Positions 13,026 through 25,009 of a stretch of DNA of 64,000 nt are shown piece by piece. Each line of letters begins with the position of its first letter. The stretch's first letter is position 1. A model generated the notes under the pieces. That model was not told where the DNA came from. It saw nothing but the letters and a program-made list of their open reading frames with translations, and did no database searches. The DNA is from Hexactinellida sp. DTS-2022 (taxonomy: Eukaryota > Porifera > Hexactinellida): the NCBI GenBank assembly GCA_028753945.1, contig JAPNXP010000012.1, positions 372,001 through 436,000 on the forward strand, written 5' to 3'. The position numbers and the translations under genes are program-made.

Positions 13026-16000
13026 ATGTCAGAAACGCACCTGCTGGGGCCAGGAGTGATAGAGGACATTAGCCCTGCCGAGTCTCAGAACCCAGGTGTG
13101 GAGGTTAAAGCAGCGTCGGAGAATTCCAATGCGGAAGATGCGTTGCTACAGAGACTGGCTGTGAGGAGACAGAGTCTGCAGAAGAAACTGGCGGAACAGA
13201 CAGCTCCTGAAGAGGTTGCTCAGAACAAGAGTAGTGAGTAGCGAATAATGTTATCTCTTAATTTATTAATTAATTATTGCAAGTTAATCGTCCGTGCTAA
13301 GTGCTTGCTCATCTTATACTCGGGCCAAAGCCCTCACTTGTTTCAGGCAATTAATAAGCATTTCGTATTAGTAATAATATCGGTTGTGTTAAGTACAAAA
13401 TAGAAATAGCACTTGAACATGTCACTTTTGGAACAAAGCTCTTATCAAGTTTTCCATAAATTCTGGACAAACAGACAAACAAAATAAACTTTGGGTATAA
13501 GCTAATACATTACATGAGCCGTGACCTACGTTATAATAAGGCCTGTTCACTAGTGTTAAATTTTGGACCATGGATGTCGTTTAAGTCCATTGATTCTTTT
13601 ACAATAAATGTTAAAGTTTGAGATATATAACCAAGTAGTATTCCAGAACAAAAAATATTAATGCCTTGCAACCTTTGCAGTCGGTTCATGTCGAAAATTC
13701 TCGAAAAATAATGAAAGTTAAACCCAATTAGTTGTAATTGTTCTTCAAATGTTTATTTGATAAAAACTTGTCTTCACTTTCATGTTTTCTTTAATATATT
13801 GTACTTTTGCAACATTCATTTACTTCAAAAGTGCTTGGTATTAAGCCCAATAATATTTTACTTCTTCTGGATTACTACTTGGTTAATTATCTCTGGCTAT
13901 AACATTTATTCTTAAAAGAATCAATGGACTTAAACGACATCCATGGTCCAAAATTTAACACTAGTGAACAGGCCTTATTATAACGTAGGTCACGCATGAG
14001 CTAATCCACTGATAACACTGTAGCTGAATCAAAGGTCGGATCGGACCTGCAAGAGCGTCTGAAGCAGAGACTGCTGGCCATGCGGGAGAGAGCGAGTGAG
14101 TCCCTGGATGAGGGCGTGTCCGTGGAGCCAGAGAGGGTGCTGAAGGGACAGAGGGGCGAGCCGAGTGGGATGAACAGGTTCCAACAGCTGGCAGCGCTGT
14201 CCAGAGAGACTGCTGCTGGCAGGAAGGAAGATATAGAGATGAGCGTAATTCAAAAACGTAAATATTTGTAGATTGAGTTAATATACAGTCAGATCTGCTT
14301 ATTATGAACAAGATTTCGTCTGCTTAATGTGAAGATTTTTTATTATGAACAAGCCCTATAGTCCCATTTTAACAACTTACATAAGGTTTGTATTAAGTTG
14401 AGTTCGCTTGTTATGCTTTCTCTCTATTATGAACACAATTTTTGGTCCCTTGAATGTTCATAATAAAAGAACCTGACTGTACTTTGTATAATACGAATTA
14501 TGTTGTGTGTAGCACTTCGGAAACTGCCTCCTCTCACGACTGAGGAACCCATCTCCAGGTCTCCTGTGGTGTCTTTCCAGAATGAACACGCTGACATAAC
14601 TATTGACCCTCAGCGTAGTGAGGGAGATGGGTTAGACGGAGTGTTCTCTCGACACACACTAGAGTCAACTGAAGAGCTCGATACAGTGCGTATAACAGCC
14701 ACAGCTTAATAACTATTTTTATAATATATTATTAGACAGACCGTGTGGGTACAGAGATTAGTGCGATAAGAGAGGAACAGGGCTCCATTGATGAGAGATT
14801 CGAACAGGACTTAGAGAGTGCGCCTTTAATTCCCCCTCAGGAAGCATTGGAGATCTTGTTATACTGCCCGCCTAGTTACAGGTATAGGCAAATGGATTGT
14901 GCAAGTGTAGTAGCATTAATTGTCTATTGGCCTAGACCTCAAGCTGAAAGGATTGAGCAGGGAAAAATTGCTATTTTCACGAAACAAGGATTATTTCCGG
15001 TAGAAGATAACCCGGTCACTTTACAAGAGAAACAAAATCCCGAAATGGAGACAAGAGCCGCAGAAGAGGAGGGCATATATGTCCCGGAAGTCCTCTTGCC
15101 TCCCAGGAGAGTATGGATAGCCCTGGAGCACAGACTGGTCAGAGAGGGGGCAAGGAGTTGGTTCGGAGAGAACGGACAGTTGAAGGGTCTGATTGGGAAT
15201 TTCCGGACTTCTTCTAAGAAAGGTTAGAACTATCTATGAATATATAACGCGATATATTCTATAAATACATAGGTTTATTCCAGTATAGAGATGAGTTATT
15301 TTCCCCTACGAATGCCTTGATCCAATATAAGCCTCCTATCTCCATTCCTATCTTGGACAGATACTCAGTTCTATACAAGCCTAACGAGACTACGGTTGTC
15401 TCAAACAACATTAACCTCTGCCTGTACTTGAGCAGCCTGCGGTTCACTCACCACTGGCTGTTTAGCCGCGAGCACCAGCTGTGCTGCTGTCTGTACTCCC
15501 TGCAGCTGCAATACAATTTGCTAAGGGAGAGAGAGGCGGCAGAGATGCACTACAGACGCACACAGGCTCTAAGGAGACAGCTCAGGTCTCTCGGAGCAGA
15601 GATGCAGAAGTTAGTGCTGCAGAGTCTAACTGGTAATACTTAGATATCGGATATAAGAACACCGGATATAAGAACATTCTACTGGAAAACGGTTGCCATA
15701 TACCCTATATAATTTATGCCGGTTATAAGAACGTGTCGGTTATAAGAAATATTATGAACACTTATATGGTGAAACATCGGTTAAAGGAGTACAGGTTTAA
15801 TTCCCCTTGCTTATACAAATACCTGCAAGTGACTCCGCTTAAGACGAATACCGGATATACAAATAATTTCGACTGTCTCTTGGTGTTCCTATTAACGAGA
15901 GTCCACTGTAATAAGACGTCATATTGGTTAGGCTTAGAAGTAGAACACAAATCAGCTGACATAAGACAGCTGAAGCTCGACATACGTGAGTTCAGACAGC

Positions 16001-19000
16001 TGAGGAGCGTCGAGTTGGAGAAGGAGCAACAGTTGCTCAAGAGCATATTCAAGGTACGATTCTTGCAAGTTATAAACACGTGTTTCAAGGCATATACCCA
16101 GTAGTAAATCGTGTATAACTTTGTTCGCCTGGCCTGTAGGTGTGGGGCCAGTTGAAGCAGGTGCGGCAAGAACAGGGGTATGTGAGTACAGCCGCGAGAC
16201 TGAGGATAAGGAAGAGTAACATTGTAGATATTGAGGAAGATAGAGTTAACTTTATGACAGAATTGGAAGAAGAATTGTTGGAACTGAAGGAGGAACATGA
16301 AGAGAATCTCTCCTCTGAGAGAATTAGGTAGATAGCAGTGTAAAGTAAATATCCTATAACATCACACAGTAAACTCCCGTTATATTGAAGTCGGATTTTA
16401 CGAAATAACAGCTTATAACGAAATGGGTAATTCTCCCCCAGAGTTCTAAATGCATTAATTATTATCCGCTTATAATTATTATCCGCTTATAAATAATATC
16501 CGCTTATCTTATAACGAATATTTGGATATAACGAAGGAATTTACAGGTCCCAAGAGTTCATTATAGTTACGATTATACCTCCTAGTTACGAGGTGGCGTA
16601 TGACCAATGGAGACGAGACCAAGAGGAGAGAAATAAGCTCCTCAGTGACAGTCAGGCCTCCGTCCTCTCGATCCCCCCAGACACGCCTCCCCCCGCCCTC
16701 CTACCCGAGTTCGAGGAGGAGACAGCAAGGCGGAAACTGACCGATGAATACTTCGCAACAAGGCGGCACCCGGGCCAGCCCGTCCTGACTCCAGAGCTCT
16801 ACCTTAACATGCCGCTCTCGGGACAGGGACAGGAGCAGAGGGAGGTACACAGGCGACGGGAAGTGGACAAGCTGAGCTACTTTATTCGTGTTAGGATTAA
16901 CGGAGAGACAGCCTGTGAAACCAAGCATAGGAAACTGAAGCAAGACTTCATTATTGATTTTCAAGTCTGTGGAACCGAATGCGTCTATTTATACTTTATC
17001 TCTGCATTAATGTGTGTGTATATTGTAGGAGAATTTCCAACTTGAGTTACGTCACAAGCCAGACTCTGTGATGCTAGAGGTGTACCAGTCCTCTTTCAGT
17101 CCTGTCCTCATGGCAGAGGTGCCCTGTCCCCTGCCCACAGATATCCCAGCTCACAAGCACGTAGCCACTCCCCTGCTGCAGCCGCTAGACTTCACTTATG
17201 AGAAAGTAGTGCAGGATAAACTGGGGATGGGGGCGGGCGTTCCCTCGCGAAATGGACCCCTGCTCCCCTACACCACTGGGGTTCTCAACTCCAGTGCACA
17301 GCTGTACGGACAGTATACAGATGGTAGCACTCAGAAATACGAGTGGAGGGGGTATGGGAAACTTTCGAAAATGTCTCTGGGTGAGTTACATATCTGCAAA
17401 TAGGAAATTAGATTAAATATTGAGCAATAAAAGCCAATACAAGCTAAGCTAAAATATGCAGATCAAAAAGCCCCTACGGTCTATGGGTAATAATGTTAAG
17501 ATAACTTGGTCTATAAATACATAAATAACTTGTTCAGATCCGGATAAGATCAGAGCTACTCTGACGTCATCTAGACTGGACCCAAACGACCCGCGGAACA
17601 TCCCTCTCCTGCAGCTGCTGCGCTCCCTGCCCGCCCAGGACAGCGGCAGCACCTTCAGACTCACGCGCATGGACCTGGTGTGTCCGTTCATATCACAGAG
17701 AGACTTCGTGGCGAATCCAGCCTTCAAGCACTTTGAAGAGAAACAAAAGTAATATCCCGCTTAATTAGCTTAATACAGTAGAACATCGTTAGTACGAACA
17801 CCAGGGGACCGTAAAAATACGTTCCCCTTATCCGGAATTTGTATTAACCAATTAATTTGTATTTAATGGCTTTGAAGGGGACTGAAGCTGAAATAGTGTT
17901 CGTATTAACCGGCGTTTCTTATTAACCCTGTTTGTACTAACTAGGTTGTACTGTTGTATTATTGGTTATGTGCTCTCTTAGGTTTGAGCTGAGTCCGGCC
18001 AGATCAATTCGTTTCGACGAGGAGCTGACTCTGCTAGCCGGCAGTCCGGCCCGTCTCGAGCCCAGCCTAGCGCGCTTCAGTCACTTCTCCGACCAGGACT
18101 TCATCCCCTGGCACCCAGGGACCGAGGCCTTCTACCAGATGATAAAGCGCGACATCTCCAGAGAGGCGCAGATGAAGGGACCCGCGTACACACTGGACGA
18201 GGTGGTGGTAGAAGACCCTGTGCCCAACATAACCATCCTACGGAATTACGTGCATCAGCTGTTCTCTCCCAAGAGACCCCTACAGCCCAAGCGGGTCCCG
18301 CGGAGAACAGTGCCCTCCAAACACGCTAACATACGGGAGCTGAGTCTTGTTATTCGCGTGCTGCAGGGGTATAACTTCCCCTCTCGAGTGGCAGAGGCAG
18401 TGAGAAGAGGGAACATGGATTCTCGTCACATGTTCGGACGCACTGTGACTGGTCAGTGGAGAGAGAGCAGTAGTGCTCACGTTAGTTTTCTATCGAGTGA
18501 AATTAGACAGGAGGAAGTTCTGAATAGTGAAGAGGATACGCCTGATGAAACACAACCATTCATTGAAGTTAGATTCCAAGGAACAACTTACAGGTGACAC
18601 TGGATTACATTACATTGCAATGCAGCTTATTATAATTCCTATAGAACGAAGCAGTCTCTAGGGGTAAACCCTTGCTGGAACGAAGAGCTTATCATCCCTT
18701 ACAAGCGGTCTACTCCCTCCCTCTCGTTCTCAGCTGATTCTCTCCTGGCCAGTACGGACGTGCTCTACTTTAACGTGTTTGACGTTATGCGGGTGGATGC
18801 GTTGGAGGACGAGAGACTGAGAGCTAACATAATTAAGGAACGTCTGCAATACAGCTGGATGGGATCTTTCCAAGTGCCGTTCCATACTATACTAGTTAAC
18901 TCAAGGATAGATGGGACTTTCAAGGTACAGTGGTGTTCGCCTAATAGCAATTCCCCTAATAGCACTTTTGCTCTACGTATTACCAAATTGCTTTCAGCCT

Positions 19001-20402
19001 CAAGCGAAACATTTAATGTTAATTGTGTTCGTCTAATGGCATTCAAATTTCATGCTAGATGTAACTTGTATTACCCGAATACTACTGTCTCATTTCCATT
19101 AGGAGTACACTGATCCGATTAACTCTGCAGGTGCAGGCTCCTAAGGTGCTATTTGGCTACGAGAGAGCCGGCAGGGCAGAAGACACAGACATGCAACTGA
19201 GTCTCTTCATAACTCTGGACCCTCTCATCAAGCCGCACAGATCTATATACGCCACAGCTCTCGACAAAGATGATAAGAAACTCATTGAGAGGTTCAAGCA
19301 TGAGACGGATTCTCTCAAAATCAGTTTTCCAGATAGACCTTACACCGTTAGTGTGTGTGATATACACGGGAGACAGGTTCTAGTTAACAGGTACAAATCA
19401 CGTAACTATATTGATACATCATATAATTATTAATAAATCCACTACAGGTACATAAGACCGCTTAACCCTCCTGATGAGCTTCTGCCCAGAGACGAGCTGT
19501 GTACGCCTCGACACTTGGAGAGATTATCTCGCTTCGTGTCTCTGATCCCATTTCTCCCGGACAGCCAGTGTCTCGAGGGGCTCTCTGACGTCTGGGTACC
19601 GGCAGAGGAATTCTTAAAACTGAGGTGTGGCGACGAAGAGGAGCATGCGACTCTCCTGCTGAACTACTTTCTGTTCCTGAGTGTGGAGGCGTGGCTGGTG
19701 CTCGGGTTCGGAATCCCGGAGGGGTCCACTTCGTACGTGCTCAGCAGAGACAGGGCCACTGGCACTTTCTCGCTATGGAATCCTTCTGTCGGGGAGAAGT
19801 TCTCTCCTTTCGATCCAAACTGTCCGCTCCTGCACATCTACACTGTAGTCTCTGCTAAGACGATCCATTTTAATATCCAATCATCAACAAAGCCTTCGGA
19901 GATTGTGTTTGACTTCGGGAACAGTCGCAAGTGGAGAACTTGCGTGGTCTCAGACGGGATTCCTCAGAACAGCCTCCAGCCCTCTGACCTCCTCTACTCG
20001 CCTCCAGACCTGGCCAAGGCGCTCAAGCTGCAGGAGACTATAAAGTACAGACTCCAGTTCAGAGTGGAGTCCTGGCGCAGTCGCCTGCTCACTCACTGGA
20101 ACAGACACGCAGGCTCGATGCTCAGCGAACAGCTGGTTAAGTTCGAGGAGTCTTATCCCGATCTCCCGGAAGCCGAGTTGAAGCAAGCTTTCGAATCCCT
20201 CTTCACTTCATACCACATTGTCGGTTTCCCGATCCCCCTCTCTCCCACTCCTCTCAAAGCCATCGAGGAGCAGGTGTACGCGACCGGCATCCACACGTGC
20301 CAGGAGCCGGGCGTGGAGTTCGTACTCGCCTGCTACGTGCATCCCTATCCCAGCGACATATACGCAGTGTGGATATATCTAGCCACTCTCGCACCGAAAT
20401 AA
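13026..20402 (+). CDS. CC2D2A: CC2D2A, ciliary transition-zone protein
   Basis: CC2D2A is a core MKS-module protein of the ciliary transition zone, linked to Joubert and Meckel syndromes. The model is join(13026..13233,14024..14257,14513..14685,14736..15222,15273..15632,15932..16053,16140..16327,16586..16964,17029..17380,17538..17748,17982..18593,18645..18924,19131..19390,19448..20402). It encodes 1606 aa against 1620 in human, and every phase agrees. The N-terminal third is charged and low complexity; a coiled-coil stretch lies about 490-590. Next come the C2-like segments, with LDPNDPRN (about 890), NPCWNEEL and a DGTFK strand. The C-terminal transglutaminase-like region contains RYIRPLNPP, VSLIPFLPD, GDEEEHATLL and AWLVLGFGIPEG and closes with VWIYLATLAPK. 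A 54-nt in-frame stretch at 14882-14935 has intron-like ends and may be spliced out. Several introns hold MITE-like elements. Confidence 0.95.
13520..13994. mobile_element. 475-bp foldback element in CC2D2A intron 1
   Basis: Starts CGTGACCTACGTTATAATAA and ends with its reverse complement. The arms match for about 80 bp and weaker pairing continues inward. CATGAGC is repeated directly on both sides (13513-13519 and 13995-14001). It is non-coding and lies wholly within the intron. Confidence 0.75.
14284..14482. repeat. CAGT-ended MITE in CC2D2A intron 2
   Basis: Left end TACAGTCAGATCTGCTTATT and right end inverted TATTAAAAGAACCTGACTGTA-like sequence. GTTCATAATA-type motifs are repeated inside. 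Confidence 0.65.
15640..15925. repeat. GGTTATAAGAAC repeat cluster in a CC2D2A intron
   Basis: Several copies of CGGTTATAAGAAC or CGGATATAAGAAC occur, with a final CTATTAACGAGAGTCCACTGTA resembling the right end of the CAGT-ended elements. This may be two overlapping insertions. Confidence 0.5.
16367..16560. repeat. CAGT-ended element in a CC2D2A intron
   Basis: Starts ACAGTAAACTCCCGTTATATTG and contains repeated ATTATCCGCTTATAA and CTTATAACGAA-type motifs. The right end is weaker. Confidence 0.45.
17772..17957. repeat. CAGT-ended MITE in a CC2D2A intron
   Basis: Left end TACAGTAGAACATCGTTAGT and inverted right end ACTAACTAGGTTGTACTGTTGTA. The inner ACGAACACCAGGGGACCG motif is shared with the copy near 59270. 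Confidence 0.65.
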
Positions 20403-20501
20403 GTGAGGTTATCATATTTAATTTTTTACACAACTTTGATTTATCTGTTTGTGTTATCTTTATTTATACAAACATGCACACTCTGGTCATTAAATTTAAC
20501 T

Positions 20502-21747
20502 TCAAATAGTTGTTTTTATGTTGATCTTATCTTCATCTTGTTGTTGTTGTTGTTGTTCTTGTTGAGACTGAGCAAACTTCATAATCGCCATGATTAGTTG
20601 TCTGGTGTCTACCCCTATCACTCCCCTTAAGCCTCCAATTAGGTCATTGAACGTTGCTTGAGGCTGCTTCCTAGGGAAATTGAAAATATATTTATATCAT
20701 TAGCAAATAGAGATTCTGTTCTAGATAAGAGTATAAAAATGTGCTTACTTCCACCATTGATATAGGAACTGGTAGCATTTTTCTTTTTCACTTTCTTGAT
20801 CGAACGTTTCGTGGACTTTTTTTAAATCTACACCCAGCTCTAATGCCAGACACTGCCAGAACGGGAGAACTAGCGGCACCAGATCGGAGAAGAATTTCTC
20901 CGGACTCTTGTCAGTTAGAGGTCTGTCTAGGTCTGGAGTTGTGTCTATCTGTGAGGATTTCTGTAAGAGCTCTATTCTCTTGCATTTACTCAGTTTTACG
21001 CTTTCTATATTACATTTTCTAATAAACTGATTTATAGAACAATCTAGAATACTCACCTTCCCATTCCCTTGTGTTCAGTCCTATCAGTCGACAAGCTAAC
21101 TGTGTAAAAGTATCGACTCTGTGATTTGCTAAGTCCAGACAAGTTGGCGGCGTATTCAAGATGTAATTTCTGTTTAGTTTAAAAGCTGGCGGGATTATGT
21201 CCATCATGTTTTGGTATTCGTTTAGGAAAATTGGAATTACCTTTACCCCGTTCCGGTTGAATATTTCTGAATATATTAGCTGTCCTTCGAATATCACACT
21301 TCTAGATTCTCTATCGTCCTTGTTCCCTTTCTGTGTGATAAGTTTGTAGTACTCTGGACTGTTTATCATGATTACTTTGTCGCAAAGCTCTATTTTATTT
21401 GCTATCCCAAAAGCTAAATTCCCCACATTGTGATCTAAGAAATCCACACTCACTTCAATCCCCAGGGCTAGCAGACAGTACACGAATTGATACACTCGGT
21501 TTATCCATTGGGGGTCCGCTTCATCATGCTTACAATAGGACACAAATACTTTCTTGTATACAGGGACGAACTCGGGATTCAGTTGTTTGATTTCATTTAA
21601 CACGTTTTCTTCTATAAATACAAAGCAATTAATATTATACGAATATTCCTATTTTGATTGTCTCTATAGATATAAACAATATATTGGCTTTGTAATGCCC
21701 GTACCTTCTCTTGGTAGCAGATCAAATTCACTTATATTATCAGCCAT
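20502..21747 (-). CDS. SEFIR/TIR-like plus death-domain adaptor
   Basis: This 340-aa protein is complement(join(20502..20670,20749..21004,21057..21611,21705..21747)), with agreeing phases. Residues about 30-200 form a TIR-superfamily fold closest to SEFIR, the IL-17-receptor/Act1 type. The first strand is KKVFVSYCKHDEAD, then LGIEVSVDFLD, CDKVIMINSPEYYKLI and VKVIPIFLNEY. Residues about 240-315 match a death domain: PFWQCLALELGVDLKKV, then CYQFLYQWWKKQPQATFNDL and LIGGLRGV. A Q-rich tail follows. Such domains make homotypic contacts in innate immune signalling, so an adaptor role is inferred. The order TIR/SEFIR then death is the reverse of MyD88. No enzyme glutamate of the SARM/TIR NADase type could be assigned. 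The gene is convergent with CC2D2A, with about 100 bp between stops. Confidence 0.75.
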
Positions 21748-21922
21748 TCTCTAGTATACTAATGAATGACTAAGTTGGCCTAATTTATACTATTCAATGC
21801 AAATATATGCCATTTCACCCAAGGATAGTCTATATTCCAGAATATAATATTACATAATATTACTTGCTAATACTTTATAATTGCCTGCGATGAAAGCGCT
21901 GCTCTGTTAATAATAATACAGT

Positions 21923-22012
21923 GGATGCCGGTTATAAGAACATCGTCAGGAACTGCATATAATGTTCTTATATCCGGCATGTTCTTATACTGGTGATCTT
22001 ACATCCGATATC
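21923..22012. repeat. Short GCCGGTTATAAGAAC inverted-repeat element upstream of CCT1
   Basis: ACAGTGGATGCCGGTTATAAGAACATCGTC followed by inverted GTTCTTATATCCGGCAT and a second copy. It is nearly identical to the element at 25850-25927 and lies within 40 bp of the CCT1 start codon. Confidence 0.65.
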
Positions 22013-22040
22013 TACTGATTACCAATAGCGATAGTATATA

Positions 22041-24672
22041 ATGTCTACTTCTGTGAAACTATCCGTTGGGGGAGTTCGCAAGACTGGAGAGGACGTGCGC
22101 ACCCAGAATGTGATGGCGGCTGTCTCTATCGCTAACATTGTCAAATCCTCTCTCGGACCGGTAGGGCTAGACAAGATGTTAGTTGACGACATCGGAGATG
22201 TGACTATAACGAATGACGGAGCCACCATTCTCAAGCTGCTGGAGGTAGAGCATCCGGCTGCAAAGGTATAGTGTAACACAAATACACATACCTACATACA
22301 AGAACCTCATTGTACCAATATAAATACGGTTCTTTTATTACGTACATTCAAGGGCCAAAAATTGAGTTCATAATAGAGAGACTTCATAAAAAGCGAACTC
22401 AACTTAATTCAAACCTTATATAGGGTGTTGAATTTGGACCATAGGGCTAGTTCATAATAAAAAGTTGTAAGCAGGCCTGTCTGCATATTTATGTTATGTA
22501 TTGTTTGTGTTTACAGGTTTTATGTGAGCTAGCAGATTTACAAGACCAAGAGATTGGAGATGGGACCACGTCAGTAGTTCTCGTGGCTGCCGAGCTGCTA
22601 AAAAACGCGAATGAGCTGGTGAAGTATAAGATCCATCCCACCAGTATTATCTCGGGCTATAAGCTGGCTTGCAAGGAGGCTGTCAAGTACATACAGGACA
22701 ATCTGTCCATAAAGGTCGATGAGCTAGGCAGAGAGTGCCTGCTTAATGTGGCCAAGACTTCTATGTCCTCAAAGATAATCGGTCCCGATTCGGACTACTT
22801 CTCTAACATGGTGGTGGAAGCCTGTCTCTCCATAAAACGCACCACTGCCAGAGGAGAGGTTAAGTGTCCCATAAAAGCTATCAATGTCCTTAAGGCGCAC
22901 GGGAAGAGCAGCAGAGAGTCAATGCTAATTAATGGGTACGCTATTAACTGCACTGTGGCCTCTCAAATGATGGTCAAGCGCATACAACCGGCTAGAATAG
23001 CTCTGCTAGACTTCGGCATAAACAAGACTAGAATGAATCTGGGAGTTAGCGTGAGTAATCGCCTTATAACTTGTTTTAATAGCACTCGGTTAATAGCACT
23101 CCTTACATAGGTACTGGTGGATAACCCGGAAAACCTAGCGGCTATTCGTCAGAGGGAGACTGACATAACTATGGAGCGAATCCATAAAATACTCGCAGCC
23201 GGCGCTAACGTTATTCTAACCACTGCCGGGATAGATGACCACAGCATGAAGCCGTTCCTGGACGCAGGTGGGCTTCTTAATACAGTAGAACCTCTCACTA
23301 TAACGGCACTTAGAATAGGTCCCCACTTTACTTCCCTTATTATAATCTGTGTATAGCGGTCATATGTACATAACGGTCATTTTGACCAGTCCCTGGGTGG
23401 CCATTATTAACAGGTTTACTATATGCAATACTTGAGTTGAGATGTGTGCTGATAATTGTGTGTTAGGAGCGATGGCAGTTCGCAGATGCAAGAAAGACGA
23501 CTTGAAGCGCATCGCCCGCATGACCGGCGGACAGCTCATCTCCACACTGGCCAACATGGAGGGAGATGAGAGCTTCGAGGTGGGCATGCTGGGACACGCG
23601 GACGAAGTTGTGCAGGAGAGAATATCTGATGACGAGCTGCTGCTAATTAAGGGCACACAGGTAGAATGGGAATTGTAGCTACTAGCTACTGCAGGGTTTC
23701 ATACAGGGGGTTGTAGGTGCCCTCCCTAGTAAAACCACTTACACTGCGAAGTTTAATTTATGCCCCCTGAAGAACATACATATCCCAGAGTGCCCCCCTT
23801 GAGAATTTACATAACCCAGATTGCCCCCCTTGAATGCAAATCCTGTATGAAACACTGTACAGTATCGTTATATTGTCTGTGTTGTAGGCAAAGAGCTCTG
23901 CTAGCATTATTCTGAGAGGCGCCAATGACTTTATGATTGATGAGATGGAGAGATCCATTCACGATGCTCTGTGTGTGGTGCGTAGAGTGATTGAGTCCAA
24001 TCAGGTGTGTCCGGGCGGTGGTGCTTGTGAGGCGGCTCTCTCTATCTACCTAGGTATGAATCCCAGAGGGTAATTAATAGGCTAAACAATTCACTTATCT
24101 ATTGTTCTTTCAGAGAATTTCGCCACTACGCTATCCTCCCGTGAACAGATTGCTATCGCAGAGTTCGCTAAATCTCTTCTTGTGATCCCCAAGACGCTAG
24201 CGGTTAATGCAGCTCTGGACTCCACCGACCTTGTGGCCCGGCTAAGAGCTCTACACAACATGTCACAGTCTGTCGCAGACAAAGATCACCTCAAGTACTT
24301 CGGCCTGGACTTGTACAAAGGTAAATTCCAGGCATTTTGTTCCGTTGTTGTCTCGATTGTATCAATTTTCACATTTTGTACTAATAGGACTTAAGCCCTC
24401 GCTTCTACTACAAAAGTATTATATATTTAAATTTATATTTGTTAGGTAAACTGAAAATATTTTAAGAATGGAATTTGCCAATTCAGTGCCCAATTATGTT
24501 AATTATTCCTCTAGGAGCTGTGAGAGATAGCAAACAGTTTGGTGTGTTCGAACCGACCATTTCCAAAGTGAAATGCTTGAAGTTTGCAACAGAGGCTGCG
24601 ATAACAATCCTGAGAATAGACGACATGATCAAGATAGCCCCGGAGCCGAAGCAGCCAGACAGACATATGTAG
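22041..24672 (+). CDS. TCP1: CCT1 / TCP1-alpha chaperonin subunit
   Basis: This is the alpha subunit of the cytosolic TRiC/CCT chaperonin, which folds actin, tubulin and other clients. The model is join(22041..22265,22517..23050,23111..23267,23467..23660,23888..24053,24114..24320,24515..24672), 546 aa (human 556). Signature blocks are [20 protein letters not shown] and TNDGATIL (equatorial, nucleotide binding), the catalytic GDGTTSVV loop, [11 protein letters not shown], and [13 protein letters not shown] in the apical domain. AMAVRR, LRGAN, the GGGA motif ([10 protein letters not shown]), and the closing [10 protein letters not shown]...[13 protein letters not shown] complete the pattern. 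The acidic, glycine-rich tail of the human protein is mostly missing. Introns 1, 3 and 4 contain repeat fragments; intron 3 has a CAGTAGAACCTC element. Assignment is very secure. Confidence 0.97.
23281..23420. repeat. CAGT-ended element fragment in CCT1 intron 3
   Basis: Starts TACAGTAGAACCTCTCACTATAACGGC and continues with ATAGCGGTCATA-type text. The left end is clear and the right end is not. Confidence 0.45.
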
Positions 24673-25009
24673 CATCGCTTAACTGTCTCCTAGCGAGAAA
24701 TTAGTCAGCGAGTTCATAGGACAAATAGAATTATAGAAAATATTTTAGTCGTGGACTTGCGTATTAGTTAGTATGTAGTATTGAATTCACTGATTATATT
24801 GTCATCATGATCTCAACTTACACTGTAAGTGTCCTCTCGTTAAATCCCCCTAGACTATACAAATGCATGCAAATCACTACGGTGCTACGAATTTCCAGAT
24901 AATGCGAACAAATTTCGATGGTCCCCTTGTGTTCTTATTGGCCAGAATCTACTGTATTTTGATAACAGATCCACTGTATAATTATATTAGTAAGTTTAGA
25001 TTATTAGGA

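Noticed and set aside
14882-14935. Annotating the 54-nt stretch in CC2D2A as a firm intron
   Set aside because: Both splicing and retention keep the frame, so it was left in the exon and reported as a question.
15762-16298. A 178-residue minus-strand frame inside CC2D2A
   Set aside because: It runs through introns and antisense of well-supported CC2D2A exons and has no recognisable domain.
21005-21056. A 13-nt intron (GTGAGTATTCTAG) in the SEFIR/death gene
   Set aside because: Too short for splicing. Using the next phase-compatible acceptor gives a 52-nt intron like others here.
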